A stretch of DNA of 64,000 nucleotides from Staphylococcus canis (GCF_016238445.1 NZ_JABANU010000005.1:44947-108946), one strand, 5' to 3'; counted from the first letter of the stretch, positions 1-12,087 are shown. The notes: a model not told the origin generated them from the letters alone. Made by a program: numbers and translations.

Positions 1-1323
1 CGAAAAGTACTTGTTATTGGTTTAGCTAAAAGTGGTTATGAATCAGCAAAGTTATTGCATCGTCTAGGTGCAGAGGTCACAGTTAATGATGGCAAAGACC
101 TCTCAAATGATCCGCATGCTAAAGATTTAGAAGCTATGGGCATTACAGTTGTTGGTGGATCACATCCACTCGCTTTATTAGATGAAAGTCCCGTGATTTT
201 TAAAAATCCAGGTATCCCATATACAGTGCCGATTATTCAGGAAGCACAAAACAGAGATCTAACTATTTTGACAGAAGTTGAATTAAGCTATCTCGTATCA
301 GAAGCGCCAATTATTGGTATTACTGGAACAAATGGGAAGACAACAGTGACATCTTTAATAGGAGATATGTTCGATAAAAGCCGAGAAAATGGTCGCCTAG
401 CAGGAAATATCGGTTATGTTGCTTCAAAAGTAGCATCAGAGGTCAAAGCGAATGAATATTTAGTTACAGAGCTATCTTCTTTTCAATTATTAGGAATACA
501 ACAATTTAGACCACATATTGCGATTATCACTAATATTTATTCTGCACACCTCGACTACCATGAAACTTTAGAAAACTATCAAAATGCGAAAAAAAGAATT
601 TATCAAAACCAAACTGAAAGTGATTATCTTATTTTCAACTATCATCAACGTCACTTAATTGATACGTCTGAGATTAAGTCTAAAGTATTATATTTCTCGA
701 CAGAACATCCTGTTGAGGGTATTTATGTTGAAAATAATTATATAGTATATAATGACGTTCGGATTATACATTTAGACGACATTGTACTTCCAGGTCAACA
801 TAATCTTGAAAATATTTTAGCATCAGTACTTGCAGCAATTTTAGCTGGCGTGTCTATTAGTGCAATTATTCAATCACTTACAACATTTTCAGGCATTGAA
901 CATCGATTACAATACATTGGTAATAATAAAACAAATAAATATTACAACGATTCAAAGGCTACAAACGTTCTAGCCACACAATTTGCTTTAAACGCATTCC
1001 AACAACCTATTATTTGGTTATGTGGTGGTCTAGATCGTGGAAATGGTTTTGATGAACTTATTCCTTATATGGAACATGTGCGAGTGGTCGTGGCGTTTGG
1101 ACAAACTCAAGAAAAGTTTGTGAAACTAGGTGAGAGCCAAGGTAAATACGTAATACGCGCAAAAGACGTTGTAGATGCAGTCGATCAAGTTCAAGAAGTC
1201 ATTGAACCCAATGACGTTGTACTTTTATCGCCAGCCTGCGCAAGTTGGGACCAATATGATACCTTTGAACAACGCGGTGAAATGTTTATAAATGCTTTCC
1301 GTAAACATTTACCATCTCATTAA
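1..1323 (+). CDS. murD: UDP-N-acetylmuramoyl-L-alanine--D-glutamate ligase, 5' truncated
   Basis: Adds D-glutamate to UDP-MurNAc-L-Ala in the cytoplasmic stage of peptidoglycan synthesis. The reading frame is open from base 1 and its start lies outside the window; 440 residues are visible, and I estimate that about 8 or 9 are missing compared with the S. aureus protein. The N-terminal Rossmann-like segment ([12 protein letters not shown]) is followed by the Mur ligase ATP-binding motif GTNGKTT at about residue 112 of the visible protein. The central domain contains HLDYH, and the C-terminal domain contains YYNDSKATN and [10 protein letters not shown]. It sits directly upstream of divIB, as in the dcw cluster. 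Identity is certain. Confidence 0.97.
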   Translation, partial: RKVLVIGLAKSGYESAKLLHRLGAEVTVNDGKDLSNDPHAKDLEAMGITVVGGSHPLALLDESPVIFKNPGIPYTVPIIQEAQNRDLTILTEVELSYLVSEAPIIGITGTNGKTTVTSLIGDMFDKSRENGRLAGNIGYVASKVASEVKANEYLVTELSSFQLLGIQQFRPHIAIITNIYSAHLDYHETLENYQNAKKRIYQNQTESDYLIFNYHQRHLIDTSEIKSKVLYFSTEHPVEGIYVENNYIVYNDVRIIHLDDIVLPGQHNLENILASVLAAILAGVSISAIIQSLTTFSGIEHRLQYIGNNKTNKYYNDSKATNVLATQFALNAFQQPIIWLCGGLDRGNGFDELIPYMEHVRVVVAFGQTQEKFVKLGESQGKYVIRAKDVVDAVDQVQEVIEPNDVVLLSPACASWDQYDTFEQRGEMFINAFRKHLPSH

Positions 1324-1337
1324 AGGATGTGTCGTTC

Positions 1338-2222
1338 ATGAGTGAAGAGATTCCACAAATACAAAATGAATATCTTAAAGAAAAACGTAAAAAACAATTG
1401 CGTAAACGACGTCGTATTCAAAGAAATGTGATTGCCCTACTCATCCTATTAGTTATATTTATTTTGTTATATATGTTTACACCTGTAAGTAAAATTACTT
1501 CGGTTACAGTAAAAGGGAATCACAATGTATCAGAAAGTGAGATAAAAAAAGCGTTAAACATTGAAAAACAGCCGCGAACTTATGCCTACTCATCCAGAAA
1601 GGCAGAAAAAAGATTGGAGTCTCATGATCTAATTCAATCGGCTCAAGTTAAGAAAGGTTTATTTAACCATATAACAGTCGAAATTGATGAATACAAAATT
1701 GTAGGAATAAGCGCTCAGAAAAATAAAGACGTACCCATTTTAGAAACTGGTAAAGCATTAACGCAATTTAGAGGGACACTTCCAAATGATGCACCATTTT
1801 TATCAGGTTTTAAAGGTTCAACTAAAAGGGAAATGGTCAAAGCATTGAGTAAAATGGATAATCAAACACGTGCTCAAATTTCAGAAATTGTATATGCGCC
1901 GCAAAAAAATGAAAGTCATTTAATACAATTGTTTATGAAAGATGGTATTGAAGTTCTAGGCAATATAAACTCTATCAATCAAAAGTTAAAATACTATCCT
2001 AGTATGTCTAAAGCACTTGAAAGAGATGAAACAGGTGAACTCAAAAAATCAGGATATATCGATTTATCTGTGGGAGCGACGTTTATTCCATATGAAAACG
2101 TTAAAAATGATGAAATGAACTCAGCTAGTGCTAAAGATGTACAAAAAAGTTCTGTTTCAACAAATGAAGCAAAAGAAGCGTTACAAAAAGCATTAAATAA
2201 GATTAAAGAAGAAGAAAAATGA
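1338..2222 (+). CDS. divIB: Cell division protein DivIB/FtsQ
   Basis: Bitopic divisome protein that works with FtsL and DivIC at the septum. A basic cytoplasmic tail (KKQLRKRRRIQRN) precedes one membrane segment (VIALLILLVIFILLYMF, about residues 34-50). A POTRA-like extracytoplasmic domain follows (VTVKGNHNVSESEIKKALNI), with a charged alanine/lysine-rich C-terminal tail. I chose the ATG at 1338, giving 294 residues, because AAAGGA at 1322-1327 is correctly spaced for it. The GTG at 1329 would start almost on top of that ribosome binding site. It lies 14 bases after murD and is probably co-transcribed with it. Confidence 0.94.
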   Translation: MSEEIPQIQNEYLKEKRKKQLRKRRRIQRNVIALLILLVIFILLYMFTPVSKITSVTVKGNHNVSESEIKKALNIEKQPRTYAYSSRKAEKRLESHDLIQSAQVKKGLFNHITVEIDEYKIVGISAQKNKDVPILETGKALTQFRGTLPNDAPFLSGFKGSTKREMVKALSKMDNQTRAQISEIVYAPQKNESHLIQLFMKDGIEVLGNINSINQKLKYYPSMSKALERDETGELKKSGYIDLSVGATFIPYENVKNDEMNSASAKDVQKSSVSTNEAKEALQKALNKIKEEEK

Positions 2223-2372
2223 TACATGAATAAAATCATTACACATAACAATGCTAAATAGTAACCGTTTTAAATTTATAATAAATATTTTATAAGTGTT
2301 GTGGTCAATATTCGGAATATCGTTCCTATCGAAATAGTAAGAATTAATCTAATTTCACGAAAAAAGTTAAAA

Positions 2373-2424
2373 TATCAATGTGTTTATAGTTCACATTGAT
2401 AGTGTGTTATTGTAAACTTATAAT
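2373..2424 (+). promoter_or_regulatory. ftsA promoter with overlapping inverted repeat
   Basis: TTGATA (2396-2401) and TATAAT (2419-2424) are separated by 17 bases, a near-consensus sigma-A promoter in the 239-base divIB-ftsA gap. A perfect 10-base inverted repeat, TATCAATGTG (2373-2382) and CACATTGATA (2392-2401), has a 9-base centre, and its right arm covers the -35 box. There is no T-run after it, so it does not look like a terminator. It may be an operator, but the binding protein is unknown. Confidence 0.75.
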
Positions 2425-2443
2425 AGTGTAGATATGTAAATAA

Positions 2444-3856
<1,413 letters not shown>

Positions 3857-3885
3857 TTGGCTACAAAGATTAGGAGGAAAATTAA

Positions 3886-5055
3886 ATGTTAGAATTTGAA
3901 CAAGGATTTAATCATTTAGCGACACTCAAAGTTATCGGTGTCGGTGGCGGCGGTAACAATGCTGTTAACCGCATGATCGACCATGGCATGAATAATGTTG
4001 AGTTCATTGCGATAAATACAGATGGACAAGCTTTAAACCTTTCAAAAGCTGAGTCTAAAATTCAAATTGGGGAAAAATTAACACGTGGATTAGGTGCAGG
4101 TGCGAACCCAGAAATTGGTAAAAAAGCGGCTGAAGAATCTCGTGAGCAAATTGAAGACGCTATTCAAGGTGCAGATATGGTATTTGTAACTGCAGGTATG
4201 GGTGGCGGTACTGGTACTGGAGCAGCACCAGTTGTAGCCAAAATCGCGAAAGAAATGGGTGCTTTAACAGTAGGTGTTGTAACGCGTCCATTCGGTTTTG
4301 AAGGTCGTAAGCGTCAAACTCAAGCAGCAGCGGGTGTAGAATCGATGAAAGCTGCAGTAGATACTTTAATCGTAATTCCGAATGACCGCTTATTAGATAT
4401 TGTTGATAAGTCTACACCGATGATGGAAGCATTTAAAGAAGCAGATAACGTGTTACGTCAAGGTGTACAAGGTATCTCAGACTTAATTGCAGTGTCTGGT
4501 GAAGTGAACTTAGACTTTGCAGACGTAAAAACAATTATGTCTAACCAAGGTTCTGCATTAATGGGTATTGGCGTATCATCTGGTGAAAATAGAGCAGTTG
4601 AAGCAGCTAAAAAAGCAATTTCATCTCCTCTTCTTGAAACATCTATTGTTGGGGCGCAAGGTGTTTTAATGAACATTACTGGTGGCGAATCATTATCATT
4701 ATTTGAAGCACAAGAAGCTGCAGACATTGTTCAAGATGCAGCTGATGAAGATGTTAACATGATTTTTGGTACAGTTATCAATCCAGAGTTACAAGATGAG
4801 ATTGTTGTAACCGTTATTGCAACTGGTTTTGAAGATAAACCTTCACCTCAAGCTCGTAAACAAAGTAGCACTGGGTTTGGTTCAAGTGCATCACAACCAG
4901 CATCAAAAGATTCTGGAATGAACACTGGATCTACTTCATTCCCAACACACGATAGAGATGTAGAAGGTGGTAGAAGTCACAGTACAGCTGATGATGATAT
5001 CCCAAGCTTTATTCGTAATAGAGAAGAGCGTCGTTCAAGAAGAACACGTCGTTAA
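3886..5055 (+). CDS. ftsZ: Cell division GTPase FtsZ
   Basis: Tubulin-like GTPase that forms the division ring. The signature loop GGGTGTG is at residues 106-112, after the N-terminal nucleotide-binding segment [15 protein letters not shown]. The polymerisation T7 loop region includes [11 protein letters not shown]. After about residue 320 the protein becomes a low-complexity Ser/Gln/Gly linker. It ends in the conserved tail [12 protein letters not shown], which binds FtsA and SepF, followed by a basic tip. Length is 389 residues. The ribosome binding site AGGAGG precedes the ATG. It is in an operon with ftsA and is followed by a terminator. Confidence 0.98.
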   Translation: MLEFEQGFNHLATLKVIGVGGGGNNAVNRMIDHGMNNVEFIAINTDGQALNLSKAESKIQIGEKLTRGLGAGANPEIGKKAAEESREQIEDAIQGADMVFVTAGMGGGTGTGAAPVVAKIAKEMGALTVGVVTRPFGFEGRKRQTQAAAGVESMKAAVDTLIVIPNDRLLDIVDKSTPMMEAFKEADNVLRQGVQGISDLIAVSGEVNLDFADVKTIMSNQGSALMGIGVSSGENRAVEAAKKAISSPLLETSIVGAQGVLMNITGGESLSLFEAQEAADIVQDAADEDVNMIFGTVINPELQDEIVVTVIATGFEDKPSPQARKQSSTGFGSSASQPASKDSGMNTGSTSFPTHDRDVEGGRSHSTADDDIPSFIRNREERRSRRTRR

Positions 5056-5081
5056 TTCATAAATATTTGGATTGTTGATTT

Positions 5082-5153
5082 TACGTAGTCTACTTGGACC
5101 TACGTATGATACGCTAGGACAAAAGTCATCGCTTCATTGTCCTAGCTTTTTTT
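5082..5153 (+). terminator. Terminator after ftsZ
   Basis: A 10-base-pair stem, GCTAGGACAA (5113-5122) with TTGTCCTAGC (5137-5146), is followed by a run of seven T. A second inverted repeat lies just upstream, TACGTAG (5082-5088) with CTACGTA (5100-5106). Confidence 0.9.
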
Positions 5154-5186
5154 ATTTTATAGCGACTAATATTGGAGGTCTTTGTT

Positions 5187-5978
5187 ATGGAAACATTTAG
5201 AAAAGCAGCACATCATATGTATTATGAACCTAGTCGTAAAGAAGATATTACAATTGGAATTACAACTCGAAATGATGGTGTTAGTCCATTTCCGAAAAAT
5301 GCATTTAATATGGCACGTTATATTAAAGATGAACCCAATCATATTACAGCACATCAAGATACACTTGCTCATGAAATAGGAATCCCTAAATCACACTGGG
5401 TGTTTCCAATTCAAACACATGGTCATAATGTCATCGAAGTTTCCACTCAAGATCAAGGCACAAATATAGATACACTTTCAGATAACGAACTTTATGGGAT
5501 CGATGGGATGTATACATTTGATAAAGATACATTGTTAACAATGTGTTACGCAGACTGTGTACCCATTTATGTCTATAGTGTTAAACATCATTTTATTGCA
5601 CTCTTGCATGCAGGATGGCGTGGGACAGTGCAACAAATCGTACATCAATTATTATTAAAGTATCCATATGATTATAAAGATTTAAAAGTTGTTATTGGGC
5701 CTGCAACCTCAAATTCATACGAAATTAATAATGATATTTATCGACAATTTCAAGAATTACCAATTGATACTAATCAATATATTGAACAAAGAGAAGAGAA
5801 TCGTCATGGCATAGATTTAAAGGTTGCCAATCAATTACTCTTTGAACATTACGGTGTTCCTGCTCAAAATATTACCATGACAAATTATACGACTTCAGAA
5901 CATTTAGATTTATTCTTTTCTTACCGTATTGAAAAAGGACAAACAGGTCGTATGTTAGCGTTTATCGGGCAAAAATAA
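5187..5978 (+). CDS. pgeF: Laccase-domain protein YlmD/PgeF (peptidoglycan editing factor family)
   Basis: Member of the multicopper-like laccase (DUF152, YfiH) family. Relatives are described as purine nucleoside phosphorylases/adenosine deaminases and as peptidoglycan editing factors; the activity of this protein cannot be read from sequence. Family motifs are visible: the [11 protein letters not shown] opening, [13 protein letters not shown] with the conserved Cys, and LLHAGWRGT with the conserved His. I chose the ATG at 5187, giving 263 residues, because GGAGGT at 5174-5179 is well placed. The upstream TTG at 5172 would overlap that site. It starts a ylm block behind the ftsZ terminator. 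Confidence 0.88.
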   Translation: METFRKAAHHMYYEPSRKEDITIGITTRNDGVSPFPKNAFNMARYIKDEPNHITAHQDTLAHEIGIPKSHWVFPIQTHGHNVIEVSTQDQGTNIDTLSDNELYGIDGMYTFDKDTLLTMCYADCVPIYVYSVKHHFIALLHAGWRGTVQQIVHQLLLKYPYDYKDLKVVIGPATSNSYEINNDIYRQFQELPIDTNQYIEQREENRHGIDLKVANQLLFEHYGVPAQNITMTNYTTSEHLDLFFSYRIEKGQTGRMLAFIGQK

Positions 5979-5996
5979 ATTAGGAGGCGTATTTAA

Positions 5997-6671
5997 ATGT
6001 CTGTAAAAGAAAATCTAAAAGACATCAACGAACAAATTGAGGCACACATCGATAAAACACATGCATCAACCTTACCTCACGTGATTGCTGTCACAAAATA
6101 TGTTACAATAGAGCGAGCTAAAGAAGCATATGATGCAGGTATTCGTCACTTTGGTGAAAATCGACTAGAAGGCTTTTTAGAAAAGAAAAAAGCTTTACCT
6201 AATGACGTTACAATGCACTTCATAGGTTCTTTACAATCACGAAAAGTCAAAGAAGTTATTAATGACATTGATTATTTACATGCATTAGACAGAAAAAGTC
6301 TAGCAAAAGAAATCAGCAAACGTGCAACACATACAATTAAGTGTTTTGTTCAAGTAAATGTATCTGGTGAATCTTCAAAACATGGGATATCAGTCGAAGA
6401 ACTCATTCCATTTGTAAAAGAACTTGAAAACTATCAAAACATCGAAGTAGTAGGACTGATGACTATGGCACCACTTACAGAAGATGAAACACAACTTAAA
6501 TCCATATTTAAACAATTACGAACTAAGCGTGATGAAGTTCAAGCATTAAATTTACCTTATGCACCTTGCACGGAACTATCAATGGGAATGAGTAATGATT
6601 ATCCAATTGCGGTAGAAGAAGGTGCGACATATATTAGAATTGGTACACGTTTAGTTGGAAAAGAGGAGTGA
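5997..6671 (+). CDS. ylmE: Pyridoxal-phosphate homeostasis protein YlmE (YggS/PLPBP family)
   Basis: Single-domain alanine-racemase-fold protein that binds pyridoxal 5'-phosphate and helps keep free PLP in balance; no catalytic activity is established for the family. The PLP lysine lies in VIAVTKYV near residue 33. [42 protein letters not shown] and the C-terminal Gly-rich phosphate site are typical of the family. At 224 residues it is the usual size. A strong AGGAGG precedes the start. It lies 18 bases after pgeF and its stop abuts the sepF ribosome binding site, so these genes are probably one transcript. Confidence 0.93.
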   Translation: MSVKENLKDINEQIEAHIDKTHASTLPHVIAVTKYVTIERAKEAYDAGIRHFGENRLEGFLEKKKALPNDVTMHFIGSLQSRKVKEVINDIDYLHALDRKSLAKEISKRATHTIKCFVQVNVSGESSKHGISVEELIPFVKELENYQNIEVVGLMTMAPLTEDETQLKSIFKQLRTKRDEVQALNLPYAPCTELSMGMSNDYPIAVEEGATYIRIGTRLVGKEE

Positions 6672-6675
6672 GTTA

Positions 6676-7254
6676 ATGGCTATTAAAGATTTATTTAATG
6701 GTTTTTTTACAATTGAAGAAGATGATGAAGATTTAATTGAAGAAGAACGTCTTGAAGAAGAGCGTAAAGAAAAAGAAGCTGAAGTACGTAATACATCAGC
6801 TTCACAACAACCTAAATCACAACCACGTGCAATCCAATCAGTGCCAAAAAAACAATCGACACGTACTAAGCAATCCCAACAAGAACGTCGATTTCAAGTG
6901 GCATCACAACCATCAGAGCATCATAATCAAGGGAATGTGATTAGTATGACACAAGATCAAAATACGTATCAGAACGGCAGTTCAAAAATGTGTTTATTTG
7001 AACCACGTGTCTTCTCAGATACACAAGACATTGCAGACGAACTTAAAAATAGACGTGCAACTTTGGTCAATTTGCAACGTATTGACCCAATTTCAGCTAA
7101 ACGTATTATCGATTTCTTAAGCGGAACGGTGTATGCGATTGGTGGCGATATTCAACGTGTGGGTGCAGACATATTTTTATGTACGCCTGATAATGTTGAA
7201 GTAGCCGGTAGTATTACAGAACATATCGAAACAATGGAAAACCAATATGAATAA
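6676..7254 (+). CDS. sepF: Cell division protein SepF
   Basis: Membrane-associated FtsZ-binding protein that bundles FtsZ filaments and helps anchor the ring beside FtsA. The N-terminus [11 protein letters not shown] forms the expected amphipathic membrane helix. An acidic stretch and a long Gln/Ser-rich linker (about residues 40-105) follow. The conserved core from about residue 110 includes [20 protein letters not shown] and [22 protein letters not shown] use the ATG at 6676 (192 residues) because it gives the conserved N-terminus; a longer frame into ylmE adds no conserved sequence. The ribosome binding site AGAGGAG overlaps the end of ylmE. Confidence 0.95.
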   Translation: MAIKDLFNGFFTIEEDDEDLIEEERLEEERKEKEAEVRNTSASQQPKSQPRAIQSVPKKQSTRTKQSQQERRFQVASQPSEHHNQGNVISMTQDQNTYQNGSSKMCLFEPRVFSDTQDIADELKNRRATLVNLQRIDPISAKRIIDFLSGTVYAIGGDIQRVGADIFLCTPDNVEVAGSITEHIETMENQYE

Positions 7255-7264
7255 GGTGACATAA

Positions 7265-7555
7265 GTGAGCATACAATTAATTTCTACAATCTTTAATATC
7301 ATTCTATTTTTAGTGCAAGCATATACATTTGGAATGATTATTTATATTTTTATGTCTTGGCTTCCCGGAGCAAGAGGAAGTGCAATTGGACAATTTATGG
7401 CTAAAATATACGAACCTTTCTTAGAACCATTTCGTAAAATAATCCCGCCATTAGGGATGGTTGATTTATCTCCAATTGTTGCATTTATCGTATTAAACTT
7501 ATTTCAACGTGGACTTATCGCGATTTATCAACTCATTGTGCCGCATTTGGTCTAG
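7265..7555 (+). CDS. ylmG: YggT-family membrane protein YlmG
   Basis: Small membrane protein of the YggT family, 96 residues, with two hydrophobic segments (about residues 5-30 and 66-92). The family loop between them is SWLPGARGSAIGQFMAKIYEPFLEPFRKIIPP. Its role is not settled; it is usually encoded between sepF and ylmH, as here. The start is a GTG at 7265, preceded by AAGGTGA with good spacing. It lies 10 bases downstream of sepF and is likely co-transcribed. Confidence 0.9.
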   Translation: MSIQLISTIFNIILFLVQAYTFGMIIYIFMSWLPGARGSAIGQFMAKIYEPFLEPFRKIIPPLGMVDLSPIVAFIVLNLFQRGLIAIYQLIVPHLV

Positions 7556-7627
7556 GAATCGTATTTGAAAGTATTACCTTTTATCTGTGAATGTTTAAAA
7601 GATCCTTAATTTTATAAGTAAGTTCTA

Positions 7628-7710
7628 GGTGAGACGAGTTTTAGAATGAATGTGATTTGAAATTAGCAATAATTTCTAGAATCAACAATTTTAAGCTGTC
7701 TCATCTTTTA
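7628..7710 (+). terminator. Long two-tier hairpin between ylmG and ylmH
   Basis: GGTGAGAC (7628-7635) can pair with GTCTCATC (7698-7705). The stem can extend inward through 7637-7648 and 7686-7697 with wobble pairs. A separate inner hairpin is GAAATT (7659-7664) with AATTTC (7671-7676). The outer stem is followed by TTTTAT, so it could be a terminator or a processed structured RNA. Confidence 0.5.
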
Positions 7711-7747
7711 TACGATAAAAATTTGATGATTTAAAAGAGGTGATATA

Positions 7748-8518
7748 TTGGAGTTATATCAACATTTTCGAAAAGAAGAGCAAGAATTGATTGATCAACT
7801 TTTAGATAAATTGAGAATGGCAGAACAGCAATATGCCCCAATATTGACCTACTTCTTAGATCCACGAGCACAATATATTTTGAAAACACTTGTTGGACGA
7901 TACCCGGACTTAACTGTACATTTTTACGGGGGACCCAATGCTGAAAGACAACGCGCGATTATCGCACCAGAATATTTCGTGCCTACAACTGAAGACTATG
8001 AATTATCATTAATTGAACTTAAATATCCTAAAAAGTTTGTGACAATCCAACATCAACATGTTTTAGGTACGCTCATGTCATTAGGAATTCATCGTGAACA
8101 AGTTGGCGATATTATTGCTGGTGAGCGTATTCAATTTGTTTTGACAAAGCAGTTAGAATCATATATTATAATGGAATTAACTAAAATAAAAGGTGCTACT
8201 GTACAACACCATGTTTTATCTATTGAAGATATGATACAATCAGAAGAACAGTGGCAAAGTTTTAATGCAACAGTGAGTGCATTAAGACTCGATGTCGTTC
8301 TTAAAGAAATGATTCGTAAATCGAGAGAGATTGCTAAAACATATATTAATCGAAAGCGGGTTAAAGTGAATCATACTGTTATCGAAGCGTATGATTTTCA
8401 ACTGGAAGAAGGAGATTTGCTATCGATTCAAGGTTATGGCAGAGCGAAAATTACACATATTGGTGAGCGAACAAAAAAAGATAAATTAAAGATAAGCTAT
8501 CAAACTTTATTCAAATAG
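7748..8518 (+). CDS. ylmH: S4-domain RNA-binding protein YlmH
   Basis: Cytoplasmic RNA-binding protein of the YlmH family; members are linked to ribosome rescue and quality control in Firmicutes, and older literature ties the locus to division. The C-terminal S4 domain runs from about residue 180 (LRLDVVLKEMIRKSREIAKTYI, then RKRVKVNHTVIEAYDFQLEEGD). The N-terminal part (YQHFRKEEQELIDQLLD) matches the family. Length is 256 residues. The start codon is TTG at 7748 with AGAGGTG just upstream; I see no better ATG. It precedes divIVA by 22 bases. Confidence 0.9.
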   Translation: MELYQHFRKEEQELIDQLLDKLRMAEQQYAPILTYFLDPRAQYILKTLVGRYPDLTVHFYGGPNAERQRAIIAPEYFVPTTEDYELSLIELKYPKKFVTIQHQHVLGTLMSLGIHREQVGDIIAGERIQFVLTKQLESYIIMELTKIKGATVQHHVLSIEDMIQSEEQWQSFNATVSALRLDVVLKEMIRKSREIAKTYINRKRVKVNHTVIEAYDFQLEEGDLLSIQGYGRAKITHIGERTKKDKLKISYQTLFK

Positions 8519-8540
8519 TGTATGATGGAGGAGTGTATTT

Positions 8541-9131
8541 ATGGCATTTACACCCAGTGAAATAAAAAATAAGTCGTTTACGTATATCAAAAATGGTTTT
8601 GAACCTAAAGAAGTAGAGCAATACTTAGAGCAGTTAAGTCAAGAAGTGCAACGATTAAGAGAAGATAAAAGACAACTTGAAAAAGTGCTTGAAGAAAGAG
8701 ACGGACACATTCAAAACTTTAAAGAAGTTGAAAAATCAGTAGGCGAAGCAATTGTAAGTGCTCAACGTGCAGCTGATGAAACTAAAGTAGCAGCTCAAAA
8801 AGAGCATGATGCGATTATTGCTAAAGCCAGAGCTGAAGCTGATCAAATTCTTAACGATGGGATTGAAAAAGCGAGACGTTTATCTTTCCAAACTGAAGAT
8901 ATGAAGCGTCAATCTAAAATTTTCCGTTCACGTTTTCGTATGCTTGTGGAAGCGCAACTGGATTTATTGAAAAATGACGATTGGGATTACCTATTAAATT
9001 ACGATCTCGATGCACAACAAGTTACAGAGGAAAATTTCAAGCATCTTAATGAAAAAGATATTACAGCTACTGAAAAGCAGGAAGCTAATGAATCTAAACA
9101 AATTAATGAGACAGACACGCAAGAAAAATAA
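8541..9131 (+). CDS. divIVA: Septum/pole-localised coiled-coil protein DivIVA
   Basis: Membrane-curvature-binding scaffold protein. The N-terminal lipid-binding motif is MAFTPSEIKNKSFTYIKNGFE, a divergent but recognisable form of the family's N-terminal domain. It leads into long coiled coils (about residues 25-60 and 70-145, rich in Glu, Lys and Gln). The last 50 residues are an acidic, poorly ordered tail. Length is 196 residues. The ribosome binding site GGAGGAGTG precedes the ATG. It follows ylmH closely and ends just before the ileS leader. Confidence 0.93.
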   Translation: MAFTPSEIKNKSFTYIKNGFEPKEVEQYLEQLSQEVQRLREDKRQLEKVLEERDGHIQNFKEVEKSVGEAIVSAQRAADETKVAAQKEHDAIIAKARAEADQILNDGIEKARRLSFQTEDMKRQSKIFRSRFRMLVEAQLDLLKNDDWDYLLNYDLDAQQVTEENFKHLNEKDITATEKQEANESKQINETDTQEK

Positions 9132-9139
9132 AAGTCAGG

Positions 9140-9300
9140 ACACAGCGATTTAGGGATAGTGAGAGCCTAATGAATGCATTTTCTTGTATCACTGCCTCAT
9201 CATTAATATATTAATTTATGAGAGAACTCTAAGCTGAGTTAAGTAGGGTGGTACCGCGGTTGTTCGCCGTCCCTATTATCTGAGCTTAGAGTTCTTTTCA
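9140..9300 (+). promoter_or_regulatory. T-box leader of ileS
   Basis: The T-box sequence AAGTAGGGTGGTACCGCGG is at 9241-9259. AGGG (9245-9248) pairs with CCCT (9271-9274), and CGG (9257-9259) with CCG (9267-9269), forming the antiterminator. A stem III hairpin, AACTC (9225-9229) with GAGTT (9236-9240), abuts it. The likely isoleucine specifier is ATC in TTGTATCACTG near 9185-9195. The stem GAACTCTAAGCT (9224-9235) with AGCTTAGAGTTC (9283-9294), followed by TTTTC, is the best terminator candidate. It encloses the antiterminator instead of sharing its 3' arm. The whole leader is short, about 165 bases. Confidence 0.9.
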
Positions 9301-9319
9301 GTTAAAGGAGTGTTAAAAA

Positions 9320-12067
9320 ATGGATTACAAAGAAACGTTACTCATGCCAAAAACAAAATTTCCAATGCGTGGTGGATTGCCAAATAAAGAGCCACAAATT
9401 CAACAAGAATGGCGTGATAAAGATTTATATCGAAAAATGTTAGCTAAAAATGAAGGGAATACCCCATTTATTTTACATGATGGTCCCCCTTATGCTAATG
9501 GTAACTTACATATGGGGCACGCACTTAATAAAATATTAAAAGACTTTATTGTGCGTTATAAAACAATGTCTGGTTTTTATACCCCTTACGTACCTGGATG
9601 GGATACACATGGATTACCTATCGAACAAGCATTAACAAAAAAAGGTGTTAAACGTAAAGAAATGTCTGTTGCAGCGTTTCGTGATAAATGTAAAGCTTTT
9701 GCGATGGAACAAATTGAAAATCAAAAGCGAGATTTCCAACGTTTAGGTGTTAATGGTGATTTTGAAAATCCATATATTACATTAAAACCTGAGTATGAAG
9801 CAGCTCAAATTAGAGTCTTTGGTGAAATGGCTGAAAAAGGTTTAATATATAAAGGTAAAAAACCAGTATATTGGTCACCATCAAGTGAATCTTCACTAGC
9901 AGAAGCAGAAATCGAATATCATGATAAACGTTCGGCATCAATATATGTTGCGTTTGATGTAAAAGATGGTAAAGGTGTTGTAGATGAAGATGCCAAATTT
10001 ATTATTTGGACAACAACACCATGGACATTACCTTCTAATGTCGCAATTACTGTGCACCCTGATTTAACTTATGTACAAATGAATGTGGAAGGTAAAAAAT
10101 ATATCATTGCTGAGGCTCTAGTGGATGCAGTAGCTGACCAATTAGAATGGGATAAAGAAGCTGTAGTTCGCGAAAAAGACTTTAAAGGTCACGAACTTGA
10201 ATATGTAGAAGCACAACATCCATTTATCGATCGTATTTCTTTAGTTATTAACGGAACACATGTTACAACAGATGCAGGTACAGGATGTGTTCATACAGCA
10301 CCAGGTCACGGGGAAGATGACTATATTGTCGGTCAAAAATACGATCTTGATGTCATCAGTCCTGTCAATGCGAAAGGGGTATTTACTGAAGAAGCGGGTC
10401 AATTTGAAGGTATGTTTTATGATAAAGCGAATAAACCGATTACAGATTTATTAAAAGAGAAGGGTGCGCTTTTAAAACTAGACTTTATTACTCATAGTTA
10501 TCCGCATGATTGGCGTACGAAAAAACCCGTTATTTTTAGAGCTACACCTCAATGGTTTGCATCAATTTCTAAAGTAAGACAAGATATTTTAGATGCGATT
10601 ACAAAAACACATTTCAAAGTAGACTGGGGAAAAACACGTATTTATAACATGATTCGTGACCGTGGCGAATGGGTTATTTCACGTCAACGTGTTTGGGGCG
10701 TACCGCTTCCAGTATTTTACGCTGAAAATGGCGATATCGTTATGACTAGAGAAACAATCATGCATATTGCAGATTTATTTGAAGAGCATGGTTCTAATGT
10801 ATGGTTTGAACGTGAAGCGAAAGATTTATTACCAGAAGGTTTCACACATCCTGGTAGTCCAAATGGAGAATTTACTAAAGAAGAAGACATTATGGATGTA
10901 TGGTTTGACTCTGGTTCATCTCACCGTGGTGTGCTTGAAACACGTCCAGAATTGAGTTTCCCATCTGACCTTTACTTAGAGGGAAGTGACCAATATCGTG
11001 GTTGGTTTAACTCGTCAATTACGACAGCAGTGGCAACGAGAGGTGTATCTCCATACAAAATGTTGCTATCCCATGGTTTCGTAATGGATGGTGAAGGTAA
11101 GAAAATGAGTAAATCTCTAGGCAACGTGATTGTGCCAGATACGATTGTTAAACAAAAAGGTGCAGATATTGCACGCTTATGGGTAAGTTCTGTAGATTAT
11201 CTTGCTGACGTGCGTATTTCAGATGATATCTTAAAACAAGTTGCTGATGTTTATCGTAAAATACGTAATACGTTGCGCTTTATGCTAGGAAATGTCAATG
11301 ATTACAATCCAGCTACAGATCAAATTGATGAAGCTGACTTGTTAGAAGTAGATCGTTATGTACTTAATCGTTTACGTGAGTTTACAAATAGTACATTAGA
11401 ACACTATGACAATTATGACTACTTAGATATTTATCAAGAAGTTCAAAACTTTATCAATGTAGAATTAAGTAACTTCTACCTAGACTATGGTAAAGATATT
11501 CTATACATTGAAAAACAAGATGCACATAAACGTCGTAGTATGCAAACAGTGTTATATCGTATTTTAGTTAATATGACAAAATTATTAGCACCAATCATTC
11601 CGCATACTGCTGATGAAGTATGGTCATATATTAATCACGTTGAAGAAGAAAGTGTTCATCTTTCTGATATACCTGAAAAAGAAGAGGTTGATACGGAATT
11701 ACTTGAAAAATGGTCGACATTTATGGCATTACGCGATGATGTCAATCGTGCATTAGAAGTCGCACGTAATGAAAAAGTGATTGGTAAATCATTAGAAGCA
11801 AAAGTGAAAATCGGAAATAGTGCATCATTTGATACATTATCTTTCTTAAAATCATTTAATGATTTACATCAATTATTTATCGTTTCTCAAGTTGAGCTTG
11901 TTGATCAGCCTAATGGTACGGATTATCAACATGCAAATATCGAAATTACTTTTGCAGATGGTGAAAAATGTGCTCGTTGCTGGAATTATAGTGAATCGTT
12001 AGGTTCAGTAGGAGAACTCACAGATTTATGTCCGCGCTGTCAAGAAGTTGTGAAGTCATTAAGTTAA
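9320..12067 (+). CDS. ileS: Isoleucyl-tRNA synthetase
   Basis: Charges tRNA-Ile; class I synthetase with a Rossmann fold. The HIGH-type motif appears as [11 protein letters not shown] near residue 60, and the KMSKS loop as [10 protein letters not shown] near residue 595. A large CP1 editing domain lies between them ([10 protein letters not shown] and [16 protein letters not shown]). The C-terminal zinc-binding cysteines are CARCW and CPRC (about residues 888-908). Length is 915 residues, as in staphylococcal housekeeping IleS of the mupirocin-sensitive type. Expression is expected to respond to uncharged tRNA-Ile through the leader just upstream. Confidence 0.98.
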   Translation: MDYKETLLMPKTKFPMRGGLPNKEPQIQQEWRDKDLYRKMLAKNEGNTPFILHDGPPYANGNLHMGHALNKILKDFIVRYKTMSGFYTPYVPGWDTHGLPIEQALTKKGVKRKEMSVAAFRDKCKAFAMEQIENQKRDFQRLGVNGDFENPYITLKPEYEAAQIRVFGEMAEKGLIYKGKKPVYWSPSSESSLAEAEIEYHDKRSASIYVAFDVKDGKGVVDEDAKFIIWTTTPWTLPSNVAITVHPDLTYVQMNVEGKKYIIAEALVDAVADQLEWDKEAVVREKDFKGHELEYVEAQHPFIDRISLVINGTHVTTDAGTGCVHTAPGHGEDDYIVGQKYDLDVISPVNAKGVFTEEAGQFEGMFYDKANKPITDLLKEKGALLKLDFITHSYPHDWRTKKPVIFRATPQWFASISKVRQDILDAITKTHFKVDWGKTRIYNMIRDRGEWVISRQRVWGVPLPVFYAENGDIVMTRETIMHIADLFEEHGSNVWFEREAKDLLPEGFTHPGSPNGEFTKEEDIMDVWFDSGSSHRGVLETRPELSFPSDLYLEGSDQYRGWFNSSITTAVATRGVSPYKMLLSHGFVMDGEGKKMSKSLGNVIVPDTIVKQKGADIARLWVSSVDYLADVRISDDILKQVADVYRKIRNTLRFMLGNVNDYNPATDQIDEADLLEVDRYVLNRLREFTNSTLEHYDNYDYLDIYQEVQNFINVELSNFYLDYGKDILYIEKQDAHKRRSMQTVLYRILVNMTKLLAPIIPHTADEVWSYINHVEEESVHLSDIPEKEEVDTELLEKWSTFMALRDDVNRALEVARNEKVIGKSLEAKVKIGNSASFDTLSFLKSFNDLHQLFIVSQVELVDQPNGTDYQHANIEITFADGEKCARCWNYSESLGSVGELTDLCPRCQEVVKSLS

Positions 12068-12087
12068 GTTTATAGAATATAACTAAT

